Source: Symbiodinium natans
Lineage: Eukaryota > Sar > Dinophyceae > Suessiales > Symbiodiniaceae
Assembly: GCA_905221605.1 (NCBI GenBank)
Contig: CAJNDS010000224.1
Coordinates: forward strand, 1 to 64,000
Length of the DNA stretch: 64,000 nucleotides
Reading direction: 5' to 3'
A model generated the notes under the pieces. The model saw only the letters and a list, made by a program, of their open reading frames with translations. It ran no database searches and was not told the origin of the DNA. Made by a program: the position numbers and the translations under genes. Positions 11,615 to 20,664 of this stretch are shown piece after piece; the stretch's first letter is position 1; each line of letters begins with the position of its first letter.

Positions 11615-11941
11615 TCAAAGTCTCCCAGGTAAGTCTCCAGCGGTGTCTTGCACAAACTCCAGCAGCTTCGACGCCTCTTCTTCTGGGAGCACCGCGAACA
11701 TCTGCACTGCATTGGTGAAGACATGTGACTCGATCTCCCACTTCTTCTTCTTCTCCTCCACAAGCTTCTTCAGGGACTCTTTCCACTTGTTGGAGACGTC
11801 CGCGATTTTGACTTTATCTGGCAGCTCTTGGCTCGACGCAGCAAGGGCGCACAGCATGCGAGTAGTCGGGAGCTTCTTGTAAGGGACGCGTCGTATGCAA
11901 AGATCGTTGAACTCCTGAATTGCTTTTATCGCCGCACCCTT
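11615..11941 (-). CDS. Large kelch/GCC2-GCC3/TM gene: probable last exon (cytoplasmic tail)
   Basis: The minus-strand frame opens after CTTCACTCAG with KGAAIKAIQEFNDLCIRR and runs to a TGA at 11615-11617. It is about 108 residues, charged and predicted helical: KKLPTTRMLCALAASSQELP, then KWKESLKKLVEEKKKKWEIE, a Lys/Glu coiled-coil-like segment, then LPEEEASKLLEFVQDTAG. It follows the membrane exons of the same strand, so it is most likely the cytoplasmic C-terminus. The stop is inferred to be the gene's end because no further matching exon was found before 366. No enzymatic motif is visible. Confidence 0.55.
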   Translation of the reverse strand, partial: KGAAIKAIQEFNDLCIRRVPYKKLPTTRMLCALAASSQELPDKVKIADVSNKWKESLKKLVEEKKKKWEIESHVFTNAVQMFAVLPEEEASKLLEFVQDTAGDLPGRL

Positions 11942-12334
11942 CTGAGTGAAGATATCAAGTCGCAACATCATCGACATCCATCCTCAGATTCCATGCAGTC
12001 ACAAGCCAATGTAAAAACCAAGATGCCTGCTGAATTCGCCTCGGTGAAAACAGCAGCGTCTAAAACTTTGCTCAGATGCCCTCCCCCCCCCCTGTGCGAC
12101 CTGCCCAAACCGCTTGGATTCCTCCAAATCCGGCCTTCTGGGACCCCCCCCCTTCAACCCCGGACCCCGTTCAGACCCTTCCTGGGATTCACCCCACGTG
12201 GGACAGCCCGGCTGCCGAGGCGGCCCACAACAGCCGAGCATTGCTGCAAGGCACGAGGCCTTGCTGCTTAGCATGCACACGTATCAGGATCATGGCAGGG
12301 TGCTGGGAAAATCGGACCTTTTGGACCTGACCTG

Positions 12335-12842
12335 TGGCTTAAGCTGTCTGCTGCCTGAGAGCTGCGAAGTCGTGGGATGAGCCTCTCCTTTTTCTCATTG
12401 GGTTCCGAGAGGTCTGGCATCGCTTGGTCCGCGGACCAGCGGAACTTGAGCTGCTCATCAGGTTCGAACATTGTCCGCAGCCAATCCACCGATATTCGGG
12501 CCACCTTCATCAATTTCTCCTTTGTCCCTTGCACTTTCGGGAAGTCAATCTGCGGTTCTTGCATTTCTTGCTCCGTGTCCATCTTCAGCTCGTTCGACAC
12601 GGTGCGAAGGACCTGGGCCAGGAAGTGCAGTCCTGCATAGGCAGCAGCCGCTGCGAGCAAGACAATCAAGAACGTAGCCCAAATCCACACCACGCTGGAC
12701 GAAGGCAAGAAGATTAGCAACGCAGCGACGGTGCTGAAGAGCACGAAGCGCACGCACAGTAGCACAAACTCCAGAAAGTCGAGGATCTCACTTTGGGGAT
12801 TGGCATACGGCCTGACCCAGGTGGTGATGCCAAGTTGGATGC
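12335..12842 (-). CDS. Large kelch/GCC2-GCC3/TM gene: membrane exon with two TM helices
   Basis: The exon begins after CCCAG with GIQLGITTWVRPYANPQSEI. Two hydrophobic helices follow (FLEFVLLCVRFVLFSTVAAL and a second, VVWIWATFLIVLLAAAAAYA), then a charged region (DTEQEMQEPQIDFPKVQG, DWLRTMFEPDEQLKF). The W-x-RPY motif before a helical pair matches the C-terminal multi-pass region of GCC2/GCC3 membrane proteins of alveolates. The 5' junction is supported by the 59-nt GC-AG intron at 12843-12901, which joins ISG and IQLG in frame. The 3' end is taken at a GT after CAG near 12335. Confidence 0.65.
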
Positions 12843-12901
12843 CTGGGCCAGGCATGAGAAGCGGGATCTCGACACAGAACTCAGCGGTTGAGAAACCCTG
12901 C

Positions 12902-13199
12902 CTGAGATGATGGGAAACAACAGCAGCTTGGCCCTCACATCATCTGCAACGGAGGTATAGGCCACCACCAGCATCATGCCAATGTCCGCCCGCTTCACCA
13001 CCAGATCCCAGTACCAAAAGCGAGGCTCTAATCCATGAATGAAGTAGCCATACCTCCGGCGATTTTCGTGGTCCTGCCTGTTCTGTCTCAGCAATAAGAT
13101 CCGAGCAAAGAGGGCCAGTGGCAAGCCAAAGCACCAAGTAACGAGCCCACACAATGACATCGCGGCTAGGGGAACATGATTGTCGCGCAGGCACAACAC
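12902..13199 (-). CDS. Large kelch/GCC2-GCC3/TM gene: membrane exon (YGYF-E-P-FWYWD type)
   Basis: Starting after GGCAG, it encodes VLCLRDNHVPLAAMSLCGLV, a TM helix (about LVTWCFGLPLALFARILLL), then RRRYGYFIHGLEPRFWYWDL and VVKRADIGMMLVVAYTSVAD. The pattern R-x-G-x-x-x-x-G-x-x-P-x-x-W-x-W-(D/E) between helices is characteristic of the transmembrane region that follows GCC2/GCC3 repeats in many protist proteins (established family pattern). It ends at an ATCTCAG|GC junction. Function is not known; a channel- or receptor-like role would be inference. Confidence 0.65.
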
Positions 13200-13439
13200 C
13201 TGCCATGTCAGGCTCATGTGGACAGCTGCACCCACACCACTTCAGCAAATGAAGCTACCAGCAGACTCGGGCAGCAGGGCCCTAACTAACAAGGTCAACC
13301 TGAGAACCCCAAAACCGTCTGCAGAAGTACTTGTAGCCTAATTGTTTTGCCGCACCGCAGAGCGAGTGCGGAGCTGCAGGTGCTGTTGACCATGACAATC
13401 CAGGCAACTCACCGAAAGCGCGATTGCAGTACTAATCTT

Positions 13440-13620
13440 GTACTACAACTCCGTCTCGCCTGGCGAAACCTCCGCCCCACTGGCGCCGCACAGCATCTCG
13501 CGGACCCCTCCTTGGACCCCGCAAGGGCACCTCCCGACGAAACCTCCGCCCCACCGGCGCCGCACATCGTCTCGCGGACCCCTCTCACGGCTGTATACCC
13601 CCGCTCCATTGGTGTCCCCC
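13440..13620. repeat. 79-bp tandem duplication in a presumed intron
   Basis: GAAACCTCCGCCCCACTGGC through CTCGCGGACCCCTCC (from about 13459) is repeated with a few changes from about 13538. Translated ORFs on both strands are Pro/Arg-rich artefacts of the repeat. Confidence 0.75.
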
Positions 13621-13829
13621 GACCGCCCGCGCCGCACCCCGAAGTCTTCCCGTCCAACATCCGTCGCGTGCTCGGGTCTTTTCCGTCGAGTGGTCGGCCA
13701 CGTCTTTTCCGCATTTGCTTGCCGCGCCGCACCCCGTATCATCCGCATCGCAACCCGCCCGTTGAAGACCTAAAGGAGAACCCGGCCCCCGAGGCCCCGA
13801 GGGGTTTCTGGGAGAAAAAAAAACCCACA

Positions 13830-14040
13830 CTGCAACTGGGAGTTCACAGCATGCGTCAAGCGCTCCACACAGCTGCAGCCAAGCCGCGTCAGGGTGCGGC
13901 AGAAGCCGATGAACAGGACTCTTGAGTTCGTCCGTTCTGTCCTCCACCATGGGAGCACAGCGGATCATGTGCAGAAACTTCTCCAACAGCTCCTTAGTGG
14001 GCTCAGAAGCCCAACATTGTAACATGCAAGTTCTGGCTTG
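13830..14040 (-). CDS. Large kelch/GCC2-GCC3/TM gene: soluble loop exon (approximate)
   Basis: The minus strand reads ASEPTKELLEKFLHMIRCAP, MVEDRTDELKS and further residues: an amphipathic helical segment in keeping with the cytoplasmic loop coded by the exon at 14098-14376. Boundaries are uncertain. Between this exon and 13199 lies a GC-rich presumed intron. Confidence 0.4.
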
Positions 14041-14097
14041 CAGCACCTATGGCATTCAAGAGTCGGGCCACAAGGCCATCAGAGTCAACCATATTAC

Positions 14098-14376
14098 CGG
14101 CACGCTGTCCCACAGGAGTCGCCGCGGGGGCGGCTCCGGCTTGAAAAGCCCTAGATACATTTCTGGCCTCAAGTGTTTGCATATGGCCTCCTTTATCTTG
14201 CAATCGTCTGTCTCTAGCAGCTCCGCTACGGACACGCCGCTGGCCCCCGTCTCCACTACGGCATGTCGCAACGTTTCCACCTTTGGCCCTTTTGCCAACT
14301 TCGTGGGGTCTAGAGCGTCCAGGACGTCGCTCAAGTCCTTTTCCTCCAAAGCTTTCCCTTTCAAGCTCTCATTCAC
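14098..14376 (-). CDS. Large kelch/GCC2-GCC3/TM gene: helical soluble exon
   Basis: After TCTCAG the frame gives VNESLKGKALEEKDLSDVLD, ALDPTKLAKGPKVETLRHAV, SVAELLETDDCKIKEAICKH and LRPEMYLGLF, ending at CCG|GTAATA (14098/14097). It is a charged, mostly helical segment of about 93 residues between membrane exons, so probably cytoplasmic. No known domain is recognised. Confidence 0.5.
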
Positions 14377-14554
14377 CTGAGATGCTCTGACCCTCCGCCC
14401 AAAACTAGCTTTGCTTTCGTAAAAACTTGGTATACACATGTGTGGCAAGTGAGAAAGGAGAGCCAAGAACAGCTGCGCCACCAGTGTCACCAGCCTCGCG
14501 ATGCCGGGCTCTGTGGAATCCTGTCTGGTACCGAAATGGCTCAGTACTTATGAT

Positions 14555-15000
14555 CAGAATGAGGTTCCGTCTCGCACAATACTCAGCCAAGCGGCCTTCG
14601 GACGTTTACGCTTCAGCACTTCCAGAACTCGGTCGGCCAGTGCCTCAGCCTCCTTCCGGTAGAGGAGGCCAGAGATTCTCGCCAAAGGAAGCACAACATA
14701 GACCACGATGCTGCAGATGAGGAGTGTGGCAAGGATGGTCAGGACCGGGAGGCAAAGGTAATATACAGCCGGCGCCAGCATCGCAGCCTTATACCACTTG
14801 TCCCCAAAGAGCTTCTGGGCGTGGCACTGCGCCATGAAGCCCACGTTCATGTCGGGGTCGAGTGAGAAGAGCGAGAAGATGCCATCAATGGCATCGGTGA
14901 CCTCCGGGGGCCACAGCAGCTGCTTCGTGCAGTTGTCACAGGCCTCCTCTTCGGACGCCTCCTCTTCGGACCATGGGAAGGCTGTCATGGTGGTGAGGTT
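14555..15000 (-). CDS. Large kelch/GCC2-GCC3/TM gene: exon with acidic loop and TM helix
   Basis: The frame encodes MTAFPWSEEEASEEEACDNC, then TDAIDGIFSLFSLDPDMNVG, a strongly hydrophobic helix pair region (AAMLAPAVYYLCLPVLTILA and LICSIVVYVVLPLARISGLL), then a charged end (EALADRVLEVLKRKR). In related proteins a DA-x-DG-x-FSL-x-DP motif follows the first TM helix after the cysteine repeats. Splice sites on both sides are approximate. The upstream junction near 15000-15083 could not be made in frame unambiguously. Confidence 0.6.
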
Positions 15001-15067
15001 GACGCTCCTGAGTTCTCACCCCTTTTCCTTCCCCCCGAAGGAAGCAGAAGCCTATGAACACCTATAG

Positions 15068-16441
15068 CTAGCGACTCCTCCATGACTCCACCTTTGACTC
15101 CGCACCTTTAACATAGTCACAGCTCAGGAGGACGGAGCAGGCATCCTTCCACCGCTGGAAAATGCGGAGTATTGTCGTGTGGAGCTTCATCTGCTTCGCG
15201 GCTCCTTGGGCACTGAGCACCGCCATGATAAAGTTCAGGGATGTGATGCGTCCCAGGTCCAGTAGGATGGACGTGGCGAGCCAGGCCGAGCTCGAATCGG
15301 GGCATTGCCTGCAGAACTCCAGGTGCCCACGGCGGCCCCACTGCGCTGGGCACTCGCCGCACAGCCACCCAGTGGAACCTTCGGCGCAGCGATTCTCGCC
15401 CTGACACACACTGGCGCCGGCAGCATCCCGAACGAGGCACTGCACTGCCAGGGTCTTGCCGGTCTTGTACCAACCTACCTTGGCTTCAGGCTGTGCATGG
15501 CTGCCGTTCTGAAGGAAGCCGCCCGAACAACGTAGCCCGTTGAAGGTGCATGGCGCACATCTGTCCAGCTCGTCCTCATCATTAAGCTGGGCGTAGTGAT
15601 CTTCATTGCACGAGCAATTGCCCGGCTCGGTGGACGCCGGCGGGCTGTTTGCATTGGACGGGCAGGTTTCGAAGCACTTCTCATTGCTCACGCTTCTCTT
15701 GTACCGGCCGGGCTGGCAAGGCTCGCAAGGCGGGGAATCTGAGGGTTCTGAGGGCTGGTGTCCAGGCAGACACTTGCAGTCTGCGCTGGAGGATGATCCA
15801 CCAGATTCTGTGGTGGAATTGAATGGACAGGGCACTTTTTCTCCTGAGCCGGGGCAGTAAGACCCCTTTGGGCAGTGAGCACACTGATCCTTTCTATACC
15901 TGCCCGCTTCACACTTACACTCCTCTTGCTCTGTGGCGCCTGTTTTCTGAGTTGAGGTCCACTCGGGGCACTTTTCACAGCGCTCGTTGCTAAGCGCTGA
16001 CTTGTACTCTCCTAGAGCACAGGCCCTGCAGGCACCTTCATCGTAGCCAAAGCCCGGATTACAGGCGCAGTCCTCCGGCCGCATCAGAGTGACTCCGGGC
16101 GGTTTTGCTGCATTCGCTGGGCAAACGACATACACCGAGGATAACTCTGCAGCCGATATCGCGTTCACCTCAAACCCTTTCAGGTTCTCGTCCTGCTGTA
16201 GGGCAAGGCCAAGCTCATCACGTAAGGCGTTCCAGTCCAGCTCGCTCTGCAAACCTTCTGCGGCTTCGGTCGTTGGGTATCGCATGGTGACGGCTGCCAT
16301 GAGGGACTGAGCCAGGCGTCGACCCAGAAAGCTGGCATTGGTGAAATTGGCGAAGTTGAGTTCCACCACACTTGCATCCAGCCGAACCGATGCCAAGATG
16401 CTGCTGAGCAGAGCTGCACGGAGCTGCTTCCTCACCGTCTC
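15068..16441 (-). CDS. Large kelch/GCC2-GCC3/TM gene: last ectodomain exon (GCC2/GCC3 repeats into first TM helix)
   Basis: Opening after CTTAG, the exon encodes about 110 residues of a folded region (VELNFANFTNASFLGRRLAQ and following), which is analogous to the non-cysteine domain in the two upstream modules. Four to five GCC2/GCC3-type repeats follow (CACNPGFGYDEGACRACALG; CPKGSYCPGSGEKVPCPFNS; CLPGHQPSEP; CEPCQPGRYK), then an EGF/laminin-like Cys cluster (CAEGSTGWLCGECPAQWGRR). It ends in hydrophobic sequence (SSSAWLATSILLDLG, SLNFIMAVLSAQG), the likely start of the membrane domain. The end is near the K of DYVKG, where a GT follows AAAG (about 15080), or slightly further; the feature is drawn to the frame's stop at 15068. 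It joins E|ETVRK in frame with the preceding exon. Confidence 0.75.
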   Translation of the reverse strand, partial: ETVRKQLRAALLSSILASVRLDASVVELNFANFTNASFLGRRLAQSLMAAVTMRYPTTEAAEGLQSELDWNALRDELGLALQQDENLKGFEVNAISAAELSSVYVVCPANAAKPPGVTLMRPEDCACNPGFGYDEGACRACALGEYKSALSNERCEKCPEWTSTQKTGATEQEECKCEAGRYRKDQCAHCPKGSYCPGSGEKVPCPFNSTTESGGSSSSADCKCLPGHQPSEPSDSPPCEPCQPGRYKRSVSNEKCFETCPSNANSPPASTEPGNCSCNEDHYAQLNDEDELDRCAPCTFNGLRCSGGFLQNGSHAQPEAKVGWYKTGKTLAVQCLVRDAAGASVCQGENRCAEGSTGWLCGECPAQWGRRGHLEFCRQCPDSSSAWLATSILLDLGRITSLNFIMAVLSAQGAAKQMKLHTTILRIFQRWKDACSVLLSCDYVKGAESKVESWRSR

Positions 16442-16696
16442 CTAAGTATGTCTTGAAGCCATCTGTGAGGCTCAAATAGGCTCAACGCGTTCAATTCTTT
16501 GCTGAGTTTTAGTTTTGCACTACTTCGAAAGTAAGTGTAACGTGGCGCTGAACTCGGAACCAGCCTCATCAGCATCACCTGGTCTTGACAGGGGCAGAAG
16601 GGCACGGAAACAAGGCGATTTTGGTGAAACCAACACACACACAAACACGAAATAGAAAATGCATTCCTCGCTCTTGCACAAAGTCACCTTCGGCAA

Positions 16697-17540
16697 GGCT
16701 AAGTGACAGGTTGAACACTATGGCTGGAACCTCTGAAGTGTTGCTCTGAACATCTTTGCTGCTTGAGCTTTCCTCAATGCACGAAGAGTTGGACACGGCT
16801 CCTGGCTTGAAAGTCGTGAAATTTGATGGGCAGCGTGCACATTCCGAGCTTCCTGCAGTGGACTTGTAGGTGCCTCTGGGGCAGAGCTTGCAGGTGCCAA
16901 GCTCTTCAAAGTAGCCCCGGTCGCAGAGACAGTCCGTGCTCGCGACCGCATTCACTCCGAGGGTCGTCCCGCCCCCCATGCATGGAAACCTTGCTGTCGT
17001 GCCTCCAGGGCAAAAAAAGCCCCGACCACAAGCTCTACATCTCGAGGAAGGCGAATAAAAGCCCTGTGGACACGTCACCTGCAAATGGCCTGCTGCCGCA
17101 CGGAAGGATGCTAGGCCGCAGCCCGAGTTTTGCGAGCACCAACACAGTTGATAGACACCCGGCGGTGCCTCCCAAAGGATCTCACCCAAAGTGCACTGCA
17201 GCGTGGCATTGTCCAGGTAAATGCGCATGGGCTGCCGCAGCAAGGTTAGGTTCTGGAGGTCGCCAAATTGGATGCTCTCAGAGCATTTGGAGCTTGCAAC
17301 CACCAAAGAATCATTCTCAGCCAAACCCATACCAGACAGCTCGATGATACAAGAGCTGCCCACGGTACAGCGGGCTGTCTGCTCGAAGGGGCCACGAGCT
17401 GTCATGAAACCTACGGCGGCCTTGAAGTCTGCTGGCTTATCACAGCTCGTAGAAAGCGGCCGGCAAAAGCAAAGCCGAAAGATCCCAGCCGACGACTGCA
17501 GGACCTCCGAGCTGCCAAGAAACCGGAAGCCATCGGCACC
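16697..17540 (-). CDS. Large kelch/GCC2-GCC3/TM gene: LCWC-LCWC-GCC2/GCC3 exon
   Basis: It starts after a 58-nt GT-AG intron and continues GADGFRFLGSSEVLQSSAG. It contains two 'LCWC' modules (FRLCFCRPLSTSC; YQLCWCSQNSGC), each preceded by a region with C-x-x-G-x-x-C and G-x-G-L, and then GCC2/GCC3 repeats (CPQGFYSPSSRCRACGRGFF; CDRGYFEELGTCKLCPRGTY). The end is placed at GAAG|GTGAC near 16697, where joining to the next exon keeps frame. This is the third, most diverged copy of the repeated block LCWC-LCWC-GCC. Confidence 0.75.
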
Positions 17541-17598
17541 CTGAGTGAGAAAATGAAAGTCAGCACCCACAAGCACCGGATTCTGACATGAAAAGCAC

Positions 17599-20373
17599 CC
17601 TTGATCTGCAGCCTAGTTGCGACATACTCCGCAATTCCACCGCCAGGAAAGCCGGGCATAGCAGAGCCCGTGCCACAAGCAGCGAGAACCATAAGTCGAT
17701 CACCTGCCACAGCACCAACAGACTCGAGACCATTGGGAGCACACGGCTGCCCGACGGAGCAGGATACCTCCTGGTTTGTCCGTGGACCCTCTACCCGCAA
17801 CCTGCCAGCATCCACAGCGAAGTCATCGAAAGCACAAGACCTTTCAGGCCTGTCGCCAGGCCTGTCGCGTGCACACCAGCATAAGCGATATCCATCATTG
17901 CTTGCATCGAGGGTGAGCCCATGGTCCCTGAACGCATCTGACACACCAAAGCTCAGAACGAAGGCCACGCTTGATGCATCCTGTTCAACGATCCCGGTGG
18001 CATTCCCATTGGCGGGGGAAAGCGAGAGAAGCGAGCCTGACTTGCCGCAGGCAGTCCTCAGCGACACTTGCCCAGTGAGAAATCCCACACCCTGTAAAGG
18101 TAATCCGGTGCAGTCTTGGCCTCGCACACAAGTGAAGCTATGGTTCACGAAAGGCCCCACGACTTGAAGACGCCCGGCTTCAATCTGGAAGCTTTCCAAG
18201 CTTGTGCAGCTGAGCCCAGGTAGGTCGGCGCACCAGCAAAGACTGTAGTGGCCTCCTGGAGGGGCAAAATCCATGGCATTCGTATCCCCCTGCCAGGCAT
18301 ACCGTTGGCCTTGATCAGATGCGGGCTGCGACACGCCCTCGTTTGCCACATTGGGTACAGGCTGGTTGGCACTGCTACAGCCAGAACTGGAGGTGAGGGC
18401 CATACGGTGGCCATCATGTAGCTGGTGCCCTGCGATGCGAACCTCACATGTGCGGCCAGCAGTGCACCGCAGCATCTGCCCAGGAAGTGGACGAATGCAT
18501 AGATCTTCCTCTGTAGCTGTGTCATTCTTCGTGGTGGATCCTGGGATGCAGTGGATGCAGGCTGTGTGTGAGGTTGCTCCGGATGTGTTGCTCCACGTTC
18601 CAGCCGCGCATGTCTGGCAATCCGACTCGGCGTTGCCAGCCTCCGGCTTAAACCTGCCCGGAGCACAAGGCTCGCAAACACCTGATACCGAAGCGAAGTA
18701 GCCCTGTTCGCAGATGCAGTCCGTGACGCTGCTGGCGGCTTGGGCCCGGGTGATCGTCAATGGTGGGCAAGGTTCCTGGCGGCCACCAAAGCAGAAAAAA
18801 CCCTGTTCGCAGGGCTGGCAATCAGAATTGGTGGAATCCGGACTCATGTATCCGGCTGGGCAGACGCATTCTCCAGCGGACACTGCACCCTCTCGTAAGG
18901 TAGTTCGGACGAGGTTGAGGCCGCCACCTGCTTCCGGGCAACTTGTGCAGCTTGAAGCACCAACCATCCCCTTGTAGGTGCCCAAAGGGCATCTCCTGCA
19001 AAGGTCAGCAGAAGGCTCCAGGCCATAGGAGCACCGGCAATCGGCCAAACTTCGGATGGGCCCAGGTGGAAAGTTCCATGTCTCCGGGCAGCTGATGCTC
19101 TCGCTGGTGATAGCCGCGCTGTTCGCAGTGATGCGAGCCAACTCACCTGGAAGTTTGATGGCCCAGGCCTCGAAAGGGTCTGCCAGGAACTTGGCATGTG
19201 CTTCACGCACGGCCTCCTCCTCATAGCTGGAGAGAGTGTAGCTGACGTCCACCGATGTAGCCACAACACTGAGCGATGCTCGCCCAGTCTCTGATTCCAC
19301 GTATTCCTCTAGCAGAGGTTGTAGCTCCGGAAGACGCCCCGGCTCCACATGAATGTTTCCAGTGAAAGAGAAAATGGCGGCCTCAGCAGGCCTCGGCATC
19401 TCAACCAAGCTGGCTGTGAGATCTGTGCAGCTAAAGGCTGGCGATGGGTCCGTGTCCGCCTTTCCGCTTGCACAGAAACACTGTAACTCACCGATGGCTC
19501 CTGCCGAGGAGGTGGTGTCTTGGGGACACTGGGCGTCGCAGTGCTGGTTGCCCACCAGCTGCTTGAAGGATCCGGCAGGGCAAGGCAAACAGACTTCGAG
19601 CTGCGAATCCCAGCCGAAGCCACGGCGACAGCTGCAGTCCTGCTTCGAGGTTGACTCCACAGGTGAAGTGCTCCCGTGCGGGCAATGCTCCAATCTGCCG
19701 TCCGGCCCTCCAGGACAGTAAGAGCCTGGAGGGCACGCCTGGCATGTTCTCGACCTTGCCACTAGCTCGTAGGTACCAGGAGGGCAAGAGATCTGCAAGT
19801 GCACTGCTGCAGCACGATATTCCGACATTTGGCATTTTGCAGAAGAAGGGCACCAACACAGTTGGACAGTCTCAGGAGAAGCCCCCTGCAACGGCAACAG
19901 CCCAAGGTTAAAGGTGATCCTGTCTTCGCCATCAGCACCTTGCTCATGAAAAGCATAGAATGGCTGTGCACTTGGGAAAGTCGCAGACAGACTCGAAGTG
20001 CCACATTCCTGCATGGGCAACAGCTGGTCCCCAACTGCAAGTCCAGATCCCTGCAACTCAGAGACCGTGCAGTTAATGGAAAAGAAGCACTGGAAGGCCT
20101 GACCCAGCAGAGGCCCAGTAAGTCGGACCAAGCCCACAAGAACCTGGAAGTCGCTGGCAGCCTCGCAGTTTGCTTTGCCGTGAGGCCTGCACCAGCACAT
20201 GGTGTAGATGCCCGGAAAACTTGCGAAGAGGTGCCTGTTGCCCTTGGCATCCTGAAAGAGAAAGTCGATTCCATTGGATGTCTCTGCATACTGCCCAGGG
20301 AGGCCTGCAAGAAATGGGCCCTGGCCACACTCTGACAGGAAAGCCAAGCGGTCCGCAGGGCCAAGGCTCACAC
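17599..20373 (-). CDS. Large kelch/GCC2-GCC3/TM gene: giant exon, repeat block copy 2
   Basis: About 925 residues. In order: LCWC-type modules (YTMCWCRPHGKANC; VQLCWCPSSAKC), two GCC2/GCC3 repeats (CPPGTYELVARSRTCQACPP; CSCRRGFGWDSQLEVCLPCP), a domain without many cysteines (IFSFTGNIHVEPGRLPELQP to EAWAIKLPGELARI, about residues 330-410), further GCC repeats (CSYGLEPSADLCRRCPLGTY; CVCPAGYMSPDS; CICEQGYFASVSGVCEPCAP; CAAGTWSNTSGATSHTACIH), then three LCWC modules (YSLCWCADLPG; YRLCWCARDRPGDRPERSC; a last incomplete one). The 5' junction is a GC-AG intron and the 3' junction a 58-nt GT-AG intron. No TM segment, so this is ectodomain. Its core is nearly identical to the next exon upstream. Confidence 0.8.
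18144..19918. repeat. Near-identical segmental duplication, copy 2
   Basis: Matches 20941-22715 at a constant offset of 2797 bp with only scattered substitutions (roughly 98-99% identical by eye) and no obvious indels. Sequence just outside both ends diverges sharply although it is homologous at protein level. Confidence 0.9.
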
Positions 20374-20485
20374 CTTAACAAAACAAAGGGAAACCTTAAA
20401 GTGGGCCCCCTGAATCTTCGAGCATCTGTCCATGCGCAACGCCTAAACATCTTAGATGAGATCGAAATCACGAATGCCGAGACGC

Positions 20486-20608
20486 CGTCCACCCGCACCT
20501 CGCAGATCTGCCCCTGCAGGCATCGGGCCTCTTGACCGACATATGGCCCGAGTACACGCACTCGACCGGCTGGAACTACGTGGTCTGCATCTTGGCAAGC
20601 GCCCGCAC
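20486..20608 (-). CDS. Large kelch/GCC2-GCC3/TM gene: short LCWC linker exon
   Basis: A 123-bp exon encodes GACQDADHVVPAGRVRVLGP and YVGQEARCLQGQICEVRVDG. It completes an LCWC module begun in the exon at 20665-23173 (CWCGGTAG then ACQDADH) and opens the next one. It is flanked by a presumed GA-AG intron of about 56 nt (20609-20664) and a GC-AG intron of 112 nt (20374-20485). The alignment to the paralogous exon at 23338-23773 (SCNAEDFAVPFGKLRVLGPF) supports both junctions. Confidence 0.7.
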
Positions 20609-20664
20609 CTGTCAAGAAATGCTTCACACAGCTTCGTCAACAGCCCAGGGCCCTCGCAACTGTC

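Noticed and set aside
13440-13620. CRISPR-like direct repeats
   Set aside because: There are only two copies, adjacent, in eukaryotic intronic sequence; no spacers or cas genes.
13347-13925. 192-codon plus-strand Pro/Arg-rich ORF
   Set aside because: It lies in a GC-rich presumed intron with a tandem duplication and has no domain features.
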